From assembly GCF_000173615.1 (NCBI RefSeq), contig NZ_ABZS01000091.1, positions 1-6,632 of the forward strand: a stretch of 6,632 nucleotides of DNA. The letters are read 5' to 3'. This document shows positions 6,543 through 6,632 of the stretch, piece after piece. The position numbers and the translations under genes are program-made. The notes under the pieces were generated by a model, which worked only from the letters and a program-made list of their open reading frames with translations, was not told the origin of the DNA and searched no databases. Source of the DNA: Sulfurihydrogenibium yellowstonense SS-5. GTDB taxonomy: Bacteria; Aquificota; Aquificia; Aquificales; Hydrogenothermaceae. Numbering within the stretch: position 1 is the stretch's first letter; the number at the start of each line of letters is the position of its first letter.

Positions 6543-6574
6543 ATCCTTCGGATATCCGAAGGATTTATTTATTT
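6543..6574 (+). terminator. Probable intrinsic terminator: 22-bp perfect palindrome with T-rich tail
   Basis: ATCCTTCGGAT (6543-6553) is followed directly by its reverse complement ATCCGAAGGAT (6554-6564). As RNA this folds into a 9-bp stem with an AUAU loop, followed by TTTATTTATTT. It begins 25 bases after the ccsB stop codon and would end the operon. The tail is interrupted by A residues, so efficiency is uncertain. The 9-mer ATCCTTCGG also occurs in the REP-like unit at 611-619. Confidence 0.7.
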
Positions 6575-6632
6575 ATGATTACTGAAACACAATCATCTAT
6601 GTCATCTATTAGCAAAGTGATTAAATTTATGA
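6565..6632 (-). CDS. Possible C-terminus of a convergent gene (uncertain)
   Basis: On the minus strand the frame is open from the window edge and reads INLITLLIDDIDDCVSVIINK before a stop at 6565-6567, right beside the palindrome. That would fit a gene converging on ccsB. The plus strand is also open here from ATG 6575 (MITETQSSMSSISKVIKFM), with GAAGGA at 6558-6563 as a distant ribosome binding site, so a new + strand gene is the alternative. The stretch is too short to decide and no family can be recognised. Confidence 0.22.
   Translation of the reverse strand, partial: INLITLLIDDIDDCVSVIINK

Overview
The window is AT-rich with Arg mostly AGA/AGG and Ile often ATA. Gene content and codon use suggest a thermophilic member of the Aquificota, something like Sulfurihydrogenibium or a relative. 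That placement is inference from style and gene families, not from a marker gene comparison. All confident genes lie on the + strand.

Bases 1-800 are an accessory, decayed stretch. It opens inside an IS110-family transposase, of which only the C-terminal domain is present (ends 287). About ten bases after its stop codon a REP-like palindromic repeat begins (about 302-395). More copies or half-copies of this repeat lie at about 608-643 and 683-712. Between them is a possible coding relic (405-563) and an imperfect duplication of a TATAAT-containing segment (524-565 and 725-765). The second copy sits just upstream of trmD and is the best candidate for the operon promoter.

Bases 801-6518 look like one tightly packed operon: trmD (tRNA m1G37 methyltransferase), a short Hsp20-type small heat-shock protein, lon (ATP-dependent protease), an ArgA-like GNAT acetyltransferase, a histidine-phosphatase/phosphoglycerate-mutase-family enzyme and a CcsA/ResC-type cytochrome c biogenesis membrane protein. 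Gaps are between -26 and +19 bases, and two genes start with TTG inside the end of the gene before them. The operon joins translation fidelity, protein quality control (holdase plus protease), probable amino-acid metabolism and cytochrome c maturation. A 22-bp perfect palindrome followed by a T-rich run (6543-6574) probably ends it.

The most striking anomaly is at the start of lon. A well-placed ribosome binding site and ATG at 1911 open a reading frame whose first 12 codons make a sensible Lon N-terminus. The conserved first strand of the Lon domain then continues in the -1 frame from 1946. Joining the two gives an 800-residue Lon, so the window carries either a real one-base deletion or a sequence error there. 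The other notable point is an IS110 element ending directly against a REP-like palindrome, the kind of target some IS110-family elements are known to use.
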